64,000 nucleotides of DNA from Anseranas semipalmata (Eukaryota > Chordata > Aves > Anseriformes > Anseranatidae). The stretch is taken from assembly GCA_013399115.1 (NCBI GenBank), contig VXAA01001968.1:430540-494539 (forward strand), in the 5' to 3' direction. Position numbers and translations under genes: made by a program. Below, piece after piece: positions 37,625 to 49,243 of the stretch (position 1 is the stretch's first letter; each line of letters opens with the position of its first letter). The notes beneath the pieces were generated by a model. That model did no database searches. It saw nothing but the letters and a program-made list of their open reading frames with translations, and was not told the DNA's origin.

Positions 37625-39710
37625 GATAATTAACAAGAGCCTGAAATCTCTATGCCAAGCTTTTCATTGGCATGAGGACTAGGTGCAGCCATAAGTCCTG
37701 CAGAGAACAGGGGGTGAAATTCAGTCACCTTTTAAATTAGTGATGACACTCCTGTCGATTCCTGTCAATCACATTGTCTTCCTTGAACTTCATTGCTTTA
37801 TCACCCGGGTATGATTGAGGACAAAGTGACCAGAATGTCAATGCCTTGTTTTATAACCAGACAAATTTTGGCTGCCGCCAGCAGCTAGTTTTTCACCTGA
37901 CCATGAAGCACAGGGCAAATATAGGAATTGGTAGACTCAGGGGAACTGACCCATGTCATATCCTTGCCCCTGTTACTGAGCAGACTTAGTGACCAGGCAT
38001 AATTCAGCTCCCAAACCTTCTGTCCCATTCTTTAAAGTCTATATTAAATAAAAGCTGAGCAAAACAGTAAAGTTAGAGTGGTTTTAAAAGCAGGTTGTAC
38101 AAGTTCACCCACCACTAATAAACCATCTGAAAGAGTGCCATTTCTCCTCAATATTTGACTATTATATTCAGAAAATAAATGCACTAATCTCTGGCCAGTT
38201 AGAACAAATTGCCCTTTTAAAAAGCATATTTCATACTGAACACTCATTCACATAACAGCTTGTACTCAGGAATCTTGCTTTTATGTAGCTGTCCTTACAG
38301 AGAGCGCATTTAAATGGATCGTTTGGTTATCTTTTCACAAAAGATTTGGCTGAAAGAGTAGTAAGGGGATTTTGAAGACCAAGATGTTCAAACTACTAGT
38401 GACCATGTGAGGCTGCCACCTTACTTGAGCTCTGATCAGAGAGATATTTAAAACTTCCAGAGAATTTACTCTCAGATAGCAAAACATTTAGCAGTGTGAG
38501 AACAATATCACATCTTTCCCTGTTGTACCTTTCCTTTGGCATCTGATTTTGATCAGCACCAGACACAGGATACAGATCCAAAGACAGAACTTGTGCCTGA
38601 CTCATTAGTACAGCCATTTTTATGTTCTGAAAATACATTGTCTCCAGTTTTTTTTTTATGGCAGCTGGGTGCCTGCCATTAACAAGCAGTTGCTTATGGT
38701 AATTATTTCTCCACATGTTCTTATAATAGAAAAAGCAAAGTATGTGTTTCCAGAGAGTGTCTCTGCTTTTAATTCCGGATATCTAGATTTCAGGGCAATG
38801 CTCCAGCTTATTGAATAAGAACAGGGACATCTGTAATGTACTGTACCATACATTTTGTCCAACTGGTGATCCATTTTCTACCATGATGTCTTTTTCATTC
38901 CATTTAGTGGTGTGGACAAATAGGAAAAGGTCATCATGTTATCTACTGAATGTGTCTCAGAAAGGGGAGTCAAATCTCACAGCCAAGGAGGGGCAAATGG
39001 TATGTTAATAAGGAATAATTTTCTCAGGACTTTGTGTACTGAATGACAATTTGCTCCAGATCTGTCCCTCCTCTTGCCTCATAAATTCATTTATTCTGTG
39101 TGATGTACCTTATTCTTCTCATTCTTACTTTGTCTCTACACTTGGCATTAAATTCAGGCCTGTGCTATGTAGTACAGCACAGGACAGCAGATGATTCCTT
39201 TGCTACACTCCACTTGAACAGAGAGACCAATCCTGAATGAAGAGAGAGCAAAAGGAAAGGTGCTGCTGTACTTTCAGCTTCTCATGGTCACACACTATCA
39301 AAGCTCTCTATAGTGGGAGGGCAAGAGACTCTTGTAGTTTAGTGCAGTACAGGAGCTAAATAATTCCCCAGCTCTGTTCCACCTTATCCTCTGTCCCTCA
39401 AAAGACAGAGTTCAGGACTAATACAGAGCTTCCATTTAGAGTGGTTAAAGCCTTCCTGGCTCTCATCTTGGCACAGTCTCCATAATTCATTTTGTTAAGT
39501 TGTGGACACAATGGAATTGGTTGATTTCTTAGGCACAAGAATAATAAATGTGATTAATAATAATTAAAGCTTGTAGAGCTTTTTGTAAAAATGATAGTTG
39601 CTATAGAAACATTAAGCTGTTTATATATGCAACCATTTTTGAAGCTTATTTAATTTGAAACAGTAAAAATAAGAAAATTTATACATGGCAAAGGTTAATA
39701 ATACATGTGG

Positions 39711-39749
39711 TTTTTTTTGTTTGTTTTTGTTTTGTTTTGTTTGTTTGTC
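39711..39749. repeat. (TTTTG)n tract
   Basis: A T run followed by TTTTG and TTTG units. Confidence 0.85.
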
Positions 39750-41384
39750 TTTTATAAAACAGAGACCTGAAAGTATTTTCTTTACTTATTAAGTTGCAGA
39801 TCACAGGCCACCTTCATCACCGAATTATTCCAGTCTCATATGACTATAATGTCAACCTGGGTTTGCAGCAAACTAAGGCTAGAGGAACACAGAAGTGAAT
39901 CATATCCATAATTTTTACAGGTGCTTAAGGAAAGGTGGCTGCATTTCAGTGTTCTGTTTGCATCTGTGAACAAGGTGAGGCCATTAGCAATGCACAGGTA
40001 TTAGGGAGTATTAAGCACTTTGCTGGTCAATGTTTCTATCTAATAGCCTATTAAGAGCTCATTTTGTATGGAAAATCCCTTCCTGAAAAGCTTCAAAACT
40101 GGTTTAGATGTTTTTCTTAGTCCTCTAAGTTCAGAAAATGGCTAGCACTTTTACGTACCACAACATCTGAAAATAAAAATAATTATGTATGGGTAATACA
40201 CCCCTTCCTCTGCCTCTCTATTTGAAACAAAAGTGCCAGACCAGCATAAAACAAAAATCACAATTCAAGCCCCTCTCTGGTGGACTAGAACTTCCTAGGG
40301 GGTGCTGCCTATGGGGAATGCTGAATCTTCAGATGACCGTCTGGTTAGCCATGGTTGTAAACATTACACAGAAAGAAGTAAAATGCATTAAAGACAATGA
40401 ATCTTTTTTTTTTTTTCCTTTACCTTTCCTGCACCTTTCTAGCTGTTCACAAGACAAGAAATCAAATCTTAGTAAAACTCTTAGGTTAGCCATAATTCAA
40501 ATATCTAATTTTGTTTTCCTTATTTTAATTGGTTCTTAATACCTGTTTTCAATTAATAAAAAAGTTTTCATCTGAGGATATCTAAACCCATCTCAAGGTC
40601 ATCTCTAACAGTGTTACCACAATTCACAGTGTCTTTAGAAAGACTTCTTTTGGAGCTGAACAAATCATAATTTGTCATCTCAAGTTTTTAGAGCCATCTG
40701 TTTGAAGAAGGCATTAAAGCTACACTATTTTTATCCAGCAACTACAGCATCTATATTTATTTTTGTTATGTTCTAGAGGAGCTCTTTTGTTAGTTTTTTT
40801 AAAGTCTTCTCAAGAGGCTCAAGCATTTGATGTCTTTTTATTTTTAACTTTCTGAATTGCTACCTCTTATTATATTTACCTGTATTTATATATATTACAA
40901 GGAAACTCAACGTGTTCTGACTGTGAGGTTTCCTTGAATCTTATAGATGACCTGTTTCCCATTTGATACATATTTATGACTATATTTAAATACAATGTTT
41001 GAAATGAAAATTTACAATGCAAGATTATTTTTCCTGATCAGATTCTTTCATCTGCCAGAATGCTAAGAGATTCATTGAAATAGTAGTATGTCATCCAGTA
41101 CATACCAGTTTGTTTTGACCCTGTGAGTATACATGAAGAAATGGATTGTAAGTATTCTTTACCCCCAGTAAGTGACAGATATTTATTTTTTTCATGATGT
41201 AAACATCAGAAAGGACCATTTCTTTCAAGGAAACATATGTCTGGACCCCACAGTAGAGCTGGATTTGTTTGTTAGACAGTAGTGGGAGAAAGATTTTGAC
41301 AGCCTACTCTGTAGAAAAGGAGAAAAAAATGTAACAGGAAAACAAAGCAAATAAATCCAAAATTCATTTGGACACACATTACAA

Positions 41385-41424
41385 GAATTAAGCCCAAAGT
41401 ATATGAATTAAGCCAAAAGTATAT
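41385..41424. repeat. 20-bp tandem duplication
   Basis: GAATTAAGCCCAAAGTATAT is followed directly by a copy differing at one base (CCCAAA versus CCAAAA). Confidence 0.9.
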
Positions 41425-41758
41425 GAAATACTTTATTCAAAAGTACTTCCTTCTACTCCTTCTCTGTTTTACCTTGACTGGACAAAAACTTCTGCATATG
41501 TTTTAAATAGATTATCCTCAAGATCTTAACCTCATGAAAGAGAATCCATTCTTTAAGAAGATAGATCCTATGACAGGAATATTAAAGGGTAGTGGCCCTG
41601 AGAACTGGAAAATGGTAAGTTCATACGCTTGAACTTGAGGTCCATACCAGATTTCTTAAGCAAAATCACAGATACAAATAGACAGAACAAAGCAAACAAA
41701 AAATTAACATATAGTGAGGTAGTTAGATGTAATGACTCAGTGAAAAACCCAGTGCCAA

Positions 41759-41802
41759 AACCAAACCAAACCAAAACAACAACAACAACAAAAAAAAAAC
41801 AA
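41759..41802. repeat. (AAACC)n / (AAC)n / poly-A tract
   Basis: Two AAACC-type units pass into AAC trimers and then an A run. It lies 25 bases from the tail of the inverted CR1 at 41828. Confidence 0.85.
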
Positions 41803-41827
41803 TAACAGTGTTGTCACTGACTATTTT

Positions 41828-42503
41828 GAATCATAGAATCATAGAATGGCTTTGGTTGGAAGGGACTGTTAAAGCCTATCCAGTTCCAACCCCCTGCCAC
41901 GGGCAGGGACACCTCCTACCAGACCAGGTTGCCCAAAGCCCCATCCAGCCTGGCCTTGAACACTTCCAGGGATGGGGCATCCACAGCTTCTCTGGGCAAC
42001 CTGTTCCACTGCCTCACCACCCTCACAATGAAGAATGTCTAATCTAAATCTACCCTCTTTTAGTTTAAAGCCCCTTGTCCTAACACTATACTCCCTGGTG
42101 AATGGTCCCACCCCATCCTTCCTGTAGGCCCCCTTTAGGTACAGGAAGGCCGCTGTAATGTGTCCCCCGAGCCTTCTGTTCTCCAGGCTGAACAAGCCCA
42201 ACTCTCAGCCTGTCTTCATAGAAGGGGTGCTCCAGCCCTCTGGTCATCCTCATGGCCTTCCTCTGGACCTGCTCTAACAAGTCCACGTCCTTCTTGTGCT
42301 GGGGGCCCCAGAGCTGAATGCAGCACTATGGATGTGTCCTTACAAGAGTGGAGTAGAGGGGGACAATCACCTCCCTTGACCTGCTGGTCATGCTTCTTTT
42401 GATGCAGCCCAGGATACAGCTGCCTTTCTGGGCTGCAAGTGCATACTGCTGGCTCATGTCAAGTTCCTCATCCACCAATACCCAAGGAACCAGTAGCTCA
42501 TCT
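41828..42503 (-). mobile_element. CR1 LINE, 5'-truncated copy 6 (inverted)
   Basis: A minus-strand CR1. In plus-strand order it opens with two tail octamers (GAATCATAGAATCATAGAAT), then the GGTTGGAAGGGAC end, CCCCCTGCCACGGGCAGGGA hairpin-like 3' UTR, GGCAACCTGTTCCACTGCCT, and then the coding tail. The minus-strand frame retains LEQVQRKAMRMTRGLEHP and, in a second frame, LFSLENRRLGGH, showing a frameshift between them. It continues into the part that would encode MSQQYA-like residues near 42450 and fades near 42503. Frameshifts and loss of CpG show it is defective. Confidence 0.92.
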
Positions 42504-43003
42504 TCAAGTAAAACACATATTTTACACAGTAATTTTTAGAACAGAGCATGAATTCAAATGAGAAGCTTCTAGTTTGAATTCAAAGTCAGTCAAAACAGAC
42601 CTACAATTGGACTAAATAATTCAGATTTGAGTTTTATCATTTTTCTTTCTGGACAATTACAAATGAAGAAAGGTTGATATAAATTATATAAGGGTTGCTG
42701 GCCTGGGCTTTAAGTAATGAAATAGTGGGTCTGAATTATTTCACTAAGTTGCTAGTCTTAAATTTTGTCTAAATGAAGGAATTACTTTTGATTAGGCTAA
42801 ATGTGAAATTAAGCAGAAATAGATCATTCATATTGAATCCCTGCAAGAACTGGGTTGGGTGGTCTTTTCATTTTTCAGGCCACTGGCTAATTTCTTGGTA
42901 AGGAAGTCTGAGCAGAGTGACCTTGTGCTATTTCAGTTTAAAGTTCTGGAGATCAGCTTGGACTAGTATCTCCTGAGTATAAAGACACAGACACACCGCT
43001 GGA
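42504..43003. other. 500-base unique spacer between two CR1 copies
   Basis: AT-rich sequence with no recognised feature. Confidence 0.6.
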
Positions 43004-43651
43004 ATGGAAAATTGCTACAGGCTGGGGGATGAGTGGCTAGAAAGCTGCCTGTCAGAGAAGGACCTGGGTGTGCTGGTTGACAGTCGGCTGAATATGAGCC
43101 AGCAGTGTGCTCAGGTGGCCAAGAAGGCCAACGGCATCCTGGCTTGTATCAGGAACAGTGTGGCCAGCAGGACTAGGGAGGTGATTGTCCCCCTGTACTC
43201 GGCTCTGGTGAGGCCGCACCTCGAGTACTGTGTTCAGTTTTGGGCCCCTCATTACAAGAAGAACATGGAGGTGCTCGAGAGAGTCCAGAGAAGGGCAACA
43301 AAGCTGGTGAGGGGTCTCGAGAACAAGCCTTACGAGGAACGGCTGAGGGAGCTGGGGTTGTTCAGCCTGGAGAAGAGGAGGCTCAGGGGTGACCTTATCG
43401 CTCTCTACAGGTACCTTAAAGGAGGCTGTAGTGAGGTAGGGATTGGCCTCTTCTCCCACGTGCCTGGTGACAGGACGAGGGGGAATGGGCTCAAGTTGCG
43501 TCAGGGGAGGTTTAGGTTGAATGTTAGGAAAAACTTCTTTACCGAAAGGGTAGTTAGGCATTGGAATGGGCTGCCCAGGGAAGTGGTTGAGTCACCATCC
43601 CTGGAGGTCTTTAAAAGACGTTTAGATGTTGAGCTTAGAGATATGGTTTAG
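43004..43651 (+). pseudogene. CR1 ORF2 reverse transcriptase C-terminal fragment, open frame
   Basis: This is a continuous 215-codon frame, the longest meaningful one in the window. Landmarks in order are [10 protein letters not shown] (residues 6-15), [16 protein letters not shown] (about 21-36), [13 protein letters not shown] (about 69-81), [13 protein letters not shown] (about 93-105), [20 protein letters not shown] (about 118-137), and [15 protein letters not shown] (about 179-193). The frame ends at the normal ORF2 stop. It is the part of the protein beyond the polymerase active site. The apurinic-type endonuclease and catalytic motifs are missing because of 5' truncation, so it is not functional although unbroken. 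The ATG is a chance codon near the truncation point. Confidence 0.9.
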
Positions 43652-43745
43652 TGTGGGCCTTGTTAGAGTTAGGTCAGAGGTTGGACTAGGTGATCTTGGA
43701 GGTCTCTTCCAACCTGAACAATTCTGTGATTCTGTGATTCTGTGA
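43004..43745 (+). mobile_element. CR1 LINE, 5'-truncated copy 7, best preserved
   Basis: This copy has an intact C-terminal ORF2 tail, a stop codon, a 3' UTR of about 95 bases containing GATCTTGGAGGTCTCTTCC, and three perfect ATTCTGTG octamers at 43721-43744. The CpG-bearing arginine codons and the octamer array are well kept, so it is among the youngest insertions in the window. Its 3' UTR type is shared with the short piece at 50827 and differs from the other subfamilies present. The 5' truncation is at about 43010, where TGCTACAGGCTGGGGGATGA begins to match the RLGDE block. Confidence 0.95.
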
Positions 43746-46602
43746 AAAGCTTGCTGTAGACCAAAAAGTAAAGGAAATTTTCTTCTATTGTAGTCTAGTG
43801 TTCTACTGGATACTCTTTCTTGACCTACAGTTATGTTTGCTATTCCAGGATACTGTAGTATATGGGTATACGTGGTACTGCTCATCAGCTAGGAAAGGGG
43901 TCTCCACCTGTATACTATACACCATGCAAAGCCTGCCAGGAGAAAAGATGGCCTGTGACCATCATGTGGTGAATGTCTTTACTGAGGATAGCTTACAAAT
44001 GCTTGGCTGAAAGTAGTCTAGCTGGTGACCAGTGCTTCTTGATGGTTACACTCTTTAGCGCAAGTCACTAAGAAAGGTTGTGTCTGATGAGTGCTATGCA
44101 GACGAAAGCTGATATTCAGTGGTCTGCATTTCATCCTTCTGAAACATAACCATGAAATTTAAGCCTGTATTTCAGTATTTTCTGAAGTCAGGATTTTTGT
44201 TTGCTTTTCTGTGGTAGAGGAAAAGCTCCTGTTTGTCTAGACAATAATTTGTAGCTAGTATGTCACTCACACTAGTAATTACTTCTTCGTAATCAGTAAA
44301 TAGTAAGAAATAAACCAGAAGTGGTTGCTTCAACCAAGATTAAAAAAATGAGTTTCAGGGCTGAAGAAAAGAACTGTCTTATTTCTTGAAAAATAGATTA
44401 AAGTCTCTGTGTGTTATGTTCTATCTCCAGCCAACAACCATATTTTGGCTGTATAATATGCTTTTATGTGAGTAGTACAAATCCAATAAACTCTTCTTTT
44501 CCTTCTCATTATTAGGCACCACTTTATCACCTGTTTTAATCAAGGCTTTCCCAACATAGAAGGAAGAAGCTCTTTTATTTTGTCTCTGTTTGGTTTATTT
44601 TCCAATAAAGGGCAAGTTGCTTTCTTTCTTTTTTGTTAAAGGTTGGTTTTTTTGTGTTTTTCTGGTTTTAGTTTGCTAGTACATCAAACAATCTTGATAG
44701 CCAGCTCTTATTTATCATCCAGAAATCTTACTGAAATGCTTAATATTTACAGTGTGATGAAAAAACAACAACAAAGAAAACAATCACTCTTAATTATTTT
44801 GGTCATTAATGTTAAATGAAAAAAAAAACTTAGATGAAAAAAAGAAGGAAACTCAAACTATTATCAGCAAACACTGTATCAAGAAATAAGAGTAAAAAGA
44901 TCTTGAATATGACTTCATGACAGAGTATTGCACCAAGACAAATTTTATACTTGTCCTTTTGTTATCTGCAGTTATTTCTCAGTGCAAAATCTTGCAGTTA
45001 TATCTCAGTGCAAAATCAAGCCTCTCCTGGCAGAGAAGACAAAGGAGTGGAGTTGATTCAGATGCCCACACAGGGGTCTCCAATGCCATCTCAGATGTCC
45101 ATTCTGACACCCAGACAGATACAGCCCTATCAGAGACCCACACCGGGTGGCAGAGTCCAGGCTGGACTGACACAATGACTGACTCAAATGCCATTAGGCA
45201 TCTACTTGGCAATTGAAGTACATTTACTTCAGGATGAGCTGAATAGCTTGCTAGGTTGCTTTGATTGTACTGATTTAAGACTCCACTGAGTATAAGAGCC
45301 GCTTGCACACCTAACTTGCATTTAAATTCAGATGTCTCCAGTGTGGAGCTGAGTTCTGCTTCAACAATTCCAAAGAAGGAATGAGGCCAGATAATACTCC
45401 ATGGGCAAAATGGGATAGAAACGGTCTTCTATATTTACCTACACTTATTTAGGATAGGGTTAAGATCAGCATTTAATCTCCAGAGGAGCCATCACAGACA
45501 CATGTACACCAGTGAACAAGTGCAACAGGCTAAGGCATTAATTAGCCAGCCTAGTGCGTCCTTACTATATTAAGAAGATGTAAAAATAGCCACTACTATA
45601 AATATACAAATTGTATGTTGTCTACGTTGACAGCATTTTGCCATCAACGGGAACAGAAACTAATTAAACATCTATTGTTTGGATGAAAGTAAATTATTAT
45701 TCTGTTCATAAAGACAGTATTTATAAAAGCTAACATTATTCAGAGCAAAGATTCTGCCACTATCTTGGTTGCAAACCTCCTCTGAATGATGTATTATTAT
45801 AAAAAAGAAAGATGGAAAAATAATGACACTTCAACTTTAAGTATTAGAAAGAGGGATTTTTGTTTTGTTTATTTTGTTTTGTAACTCTTAAGAGTTCAGA
45901 CACTTCTTCTACAACGCAAATAATGAAAAAACTTCTAGAAGCACAAAATTAGATCAGAGCTCTGCAATACAAATACAAATTAAGCTTTAGAAGTCTTAAA
46001 ATTGCATTGGCAATTGAAGGCAAAAACAGATGGGAAGAAATAAGTAAAGATCCCCGAGCAGACCAGGAATAAAGACTCCAGGTGCTAAATCCATGTATGA
46101 GTGTAACCACAGCAATGCAAAACCTCCCACGCTGATGTGACAGTACCCAGGACTAGACCTTAAGGAGCTTTAGAATGTTTTTTAGTGAGAGTTGAATTCC
46201 TCTGGGATAATGTGGAGGGAAGGTTAATCTTTAGTCCTGGACACTAAGAAGGACTGGATCCTCTTCAGTGAGGTTAGATGGTCTTTTACTTTCACGTATG
46301 TTTTCCTACCCACAGTATGAGGTCTCTTCTTAAGGTCTGACTGGAGCTTCCTCTTGAATTTATGCCCTAATTCTCCTCTCTTAATTGCAATTGAGAGGGG
46401 GGTGGAGGGGGAGGGAGCATGAATTTTCTTTCTTTTTTTAAAGCTACTTTTCGGTAACCTTCCAAGTGACTAAACTTCAGAATGATTATTTTCCTCTTCA
46501 CAGATTTTCAGGTATTTACACACCCCTGATGAAAAGCCTCAGTCTTCCATTGTATTGCATTTCATGTGTATGTGTTTTTTTATTTCTTTCTCTTCCTCTT
46601 CT
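43746..46602. other. Unique DNA between CR1 copies
   Basis: About 2.9 kb with no gene recognised. It contains a 26-bp tandem duplication and a stretch around 45590-45790 rich in TAATTA and ATTGTTT motifs. Confidence 0.6.
44968..45019. repeat. 26-bp tandem duplication
   Basis: GCAGTTATTTCTCAGTGCAA plus CTT-side bases repeats immediately with three or fewer differences (44968-44993 and 44994-45019). Confidence 0.9.
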
Positions 46603-46927
46603 GAGACATGGACATACTGGAAAGAGTCCAGTGGAGGGCCAGCAAGGTGACCAAGGGACTGGAGCACCTCTCCTGTGAGAAGAGGCTGAGAGCTCTGGGG
46701 CTGTTCAGCCTGGAGAAGAGGAGGCTCAGGGGGATCTCATCAATGTCTATAAATACCTGAAGGAAGGGTGAAAAGAAGATAGAGCCAGGCTCTTTTCAGT
46801 GGTGCCTGGCACCAGGACAAGAGGTAATGGGCACAAATTGGAATACAGGAGGTTCTGTCTAAATATCAGAAAGCACTTCTGTTCTGTGTGGGTGGTGAAG
46901 CACAGGTTGTCCGGAGAGGTCGTGGAG
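46603..46927 (+). mobile_element. CR1 LINE, truncated at both ends, copy 8
   Basis: Starts at GAGACATGGACATACTGG, the same element base as copy 4. It continues through [20 protein letters not shown] sequence, the FSLEKRRLR block (46706-46735), TCAATGTCTATAAATACCTG, and GTGGTGAAGCACAGGTTG. It then stops within the GAGAGGTCGTGGAG block near 46927, where an LTR begins. The last 150 or so bases of a complete CR1 3' end, including the tail octamers, are absent and do not reappear on the far side of the LTR. In-frame stops (for example TGA near 46770) and frameshifts make it non-coding. Confidence 0.9.
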
Positions 46928-47173
46928 ATGGCTGGGATAGTGTTAGTTTTCTTCATAGAGGCTTGTATGATGCTATCTTTCAGATTTGTGATGAAAATAG
47001 TGGTGATACACCAATGTTTTATTTGTTGCAGAGCAGTGCTTACACAGATCCAAGGACTTTCCAGCTTCTCATGCTGCCCTGCCAGTGAGGAGGCTGGGGG
47101 TGCACAAGGAGCTGGGAGGGGACAGAACCAGGACAGCTGACCCAGACTGGCCAAAGGGATATTCCATACCATA

Positions 47174-47181
47174 TGACGTCA
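47174..47181. promoter_or_regulatory. Perfect CRE palindrome in LTR
   Basis: TGACGTCA, the full cAMP-response element bound by CREB/ATF factors, lies about 13 bases upstream of the degenerate TATA position (AATAAAAG at 47190-47197). In this LTR family it is the usual promoter element. Its central CpG has escaped decay. Confidence 0.7.
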
Positions 47182-47382
47182 TGCTCAGCAATAAAAGCTG
47201 AGGGGTAAAGAAGGAGAAGGGGGGGTGGGGCATTTGAAGTGATGGCATTTGTCTTCCCACAAAACCATTATGTGTGACAAGCCCTGCTTTCCTGGAAGTG
47301 GCTGAACATCTACCTGCCAATGGGAAGCAGCGAATGAATTCCTCACTTTGCTTCGCTTGCATGCGCGGCTTTTGCTTTACCC

Positions 47383-47388
47383 AGTAAA
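47383..47388 (+). terminator. Likely polyadenylation hexamer of second LTR, variant
   Basis: AGTAAA precedes CTGTCTTTATCTC, where relatives carry ATTAAA. This is a weak variant. Confidence 0.35.
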
Positions 47389-47509
47389 CTGTCTTTATCT
47401 CAACCCATGAGTTCTCACACTTTTTCCAACTCTCTCCCCCATCACACCTGGGGACAGTGAGCAAGTGTTTGTGTGGTACTTAGCTGCCTGCTGGGATTAA
47501 ACTACAACA

Positions 47510-49243
47510 CTATCTTAAATCCATTTTGTCACAAGCTTTATATTGGAAGCCACCTCAGATAACTTACGGTTTCTCAAAAAAGGATAGCAGATTTTGCCTC
47601 ATGGGCCAGTTCCCTACTCAGCACAAATATGGGTAATGGCAAAGCAGGTGTCAGGGCCACAGCTATCAGTGGCTGTCCTTTGACAACCTGTCTCCCAGAA
47701 TAGCTGCTTGATTGCCAATGGCCAAAGGCTGTCCTGTCCCAGCATTTCTCCTTTGTGTAGTACTACCTCTGGCTTTGAATAGGAAAGACCTGAGGTCTGT
47801 CTTAATGTCCCTTATAAAATCATATCTGGCCACAAGACACAGTGCAGCTGCATGTGGGACATTCACAGCAAAGTTGGGTGTTAGGAGTGGACAGAAAATC
47901 TGACTGTCTTTTGAACACCAGTCAGCCACCCCAAATCAGAGGCTTTGCAGATGAGGGAAAGACTTGAGCACAGACATCCACCACGTAGGGTTTTATCGTC
48001 ATTCTCTCTTTTACCTGACCTGAGCACAGAAAGCTTTCTTTTCTCCCAAGAGAAGAAGCAACAACAGCAAGGGGCAAGGAAGGCAGGAAGTAAGTTTTAA
48101 TAAGAGGTTACAGGGCAGCTTTGGCCACAGAAAATAAAAGAGTTTTTAAAAAGAGAGTGCGTGCCTAACAAACGAGATAAAGCACGATATAGCAAATGTA
48201 GGGAGCCAATATAAGCTAAGATGCCTATTGCAGGCTTAAAGCTTAGGCAAGAAACAAAGGAACTTGAATCAATGGAGCACTAGTACTGGAGTAGGAGGCA
48301 CCCTCAGGGTTATATTTTAGGAAAAAGCAATTGCAGAGACTGAAAAGAAAATAAACTCTGGTTTCTAAATGCTTATGGATAGCTGATAGCTCAGAGTTTT
48401 AGTAGTTGCTTCCATTACCATCATTTCATGCAAATATTGCATGTGAATCATTATCGTAATCACCCAGTTTGGAATACAATCATTTGTGTGGTGTTCCATG
48501 TGAGAAATATAAATTCTGTTTGCTTGCCTCTGCCAGTGGTGCCAGATGAGAAACTCCACAGTATTTTTTTATGTGTGATAATAAAATCAATTGGATTCCA
48601 CAATTGTTCAGAAATAGCGAACTTAAATATTTTAAGAGAAGTTGGTCTAAAGGATAGGAAAACAATTCTCTCCAACTGTAATTTCTTGCTTGACTGCACA
48701 ACAATTTTCTACAAACTATCTTCTACTGTAGATTCAGCTGGAATTCAGCCAGGATGGATCCTATTAGAAAAACACTTACACCCATCGTTAAAAGACTTGA
48801 CATCAGCCCAATTCTCACTTCGTTTGCTTTGTCTACCCAGAAAGTTAACCTGGGTTTACCCATCACTGAATAGCTGGATGGGGAAGGCCCAGCAGGTGAA
48901 GCTCTTCAACAGCTTCACTTGAAGAGACCATTTACAGAAATATAATTCTTGTTCTTTTGGATTAGGAAGGTTGGGTGGATTCTAGGAAGCATCTTGTGTT
49001 TCCCTAAATGAGAGGAACATAGGAGAAAAACTGGAGGTGATATATGCAGAATTGACACATCAAACAAACAAAACCAAAACAGCACCCACTAGCTAACCAA
49101 TTAATTTTGTACTAGCTTGATCTTTTCAGAATGTAGCCTCAAACATCTTCTAGATGTTTGGGAGTTTTAAAAAGTACAGTTTTCATCTATCTGTAGATAA
49201 TTTACAAAGGAAATATAAAAATAATTTAAAAGTGGAAGTTTCT
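47510..49243. other. Unique DNA with one unrecognised 164-codon frame
   Basis: About 1.7 kb without recognised repeats. The plus-strand frame at 48428-48922 (164 codons) is the longest outside repeats. It has no recognisable domain, signal peptide or coding signature, and I do not call it a gene. Confidence 0.55.

Larger units (their letters stand above)
37625..41827. other. Unique DNA, no gene recognised
   Basis: About 4.2 kb without transposons. A T/G-rich tract and a 20-bp tandem duplication are listed separately. Frames of 60-116 codons are unrecognised. Confidence 0.6.
46924..47509 (+). mobile_element. Avian endogenous retrovirus LTR, second family
   Basis: A block of about 585 bp with the order of an LTR I recognise as common in birds. 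It begins with GCTGGGATAGTGTTAGTTTTC, proceeds through AGCTGACCCAGACTGGCCAA and ATATTCCATACCATATGACG, a TATA-position AATAAAAG, an AAACTGTCTTTATCTCAACC block near the 3' end, and finishes TTAAACTACAACA at 47509, giving the terminal CA. It differs from the LTR at 5531-6535, although both share the TTATCTCAACCC motif. No internal viral region is adjacent and no target-site duplication is evident. The 5' end is blurred, because the first bases could belong to CR1 or to a decayed LTR start. Confidence 0.8.

Noticed and set aside
43052..43561. 169-codon minus-strand frame
   Set aside because: It is the antisense shadow of the well-preserved CR1 coding tail at 43004-43651.
46397..46417. G-rich run as a possible G-quadruplex
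   Set aside because: There are only three separable runs of three or more G (the fourth is GG), so a canonical four-tract structure is not supported.
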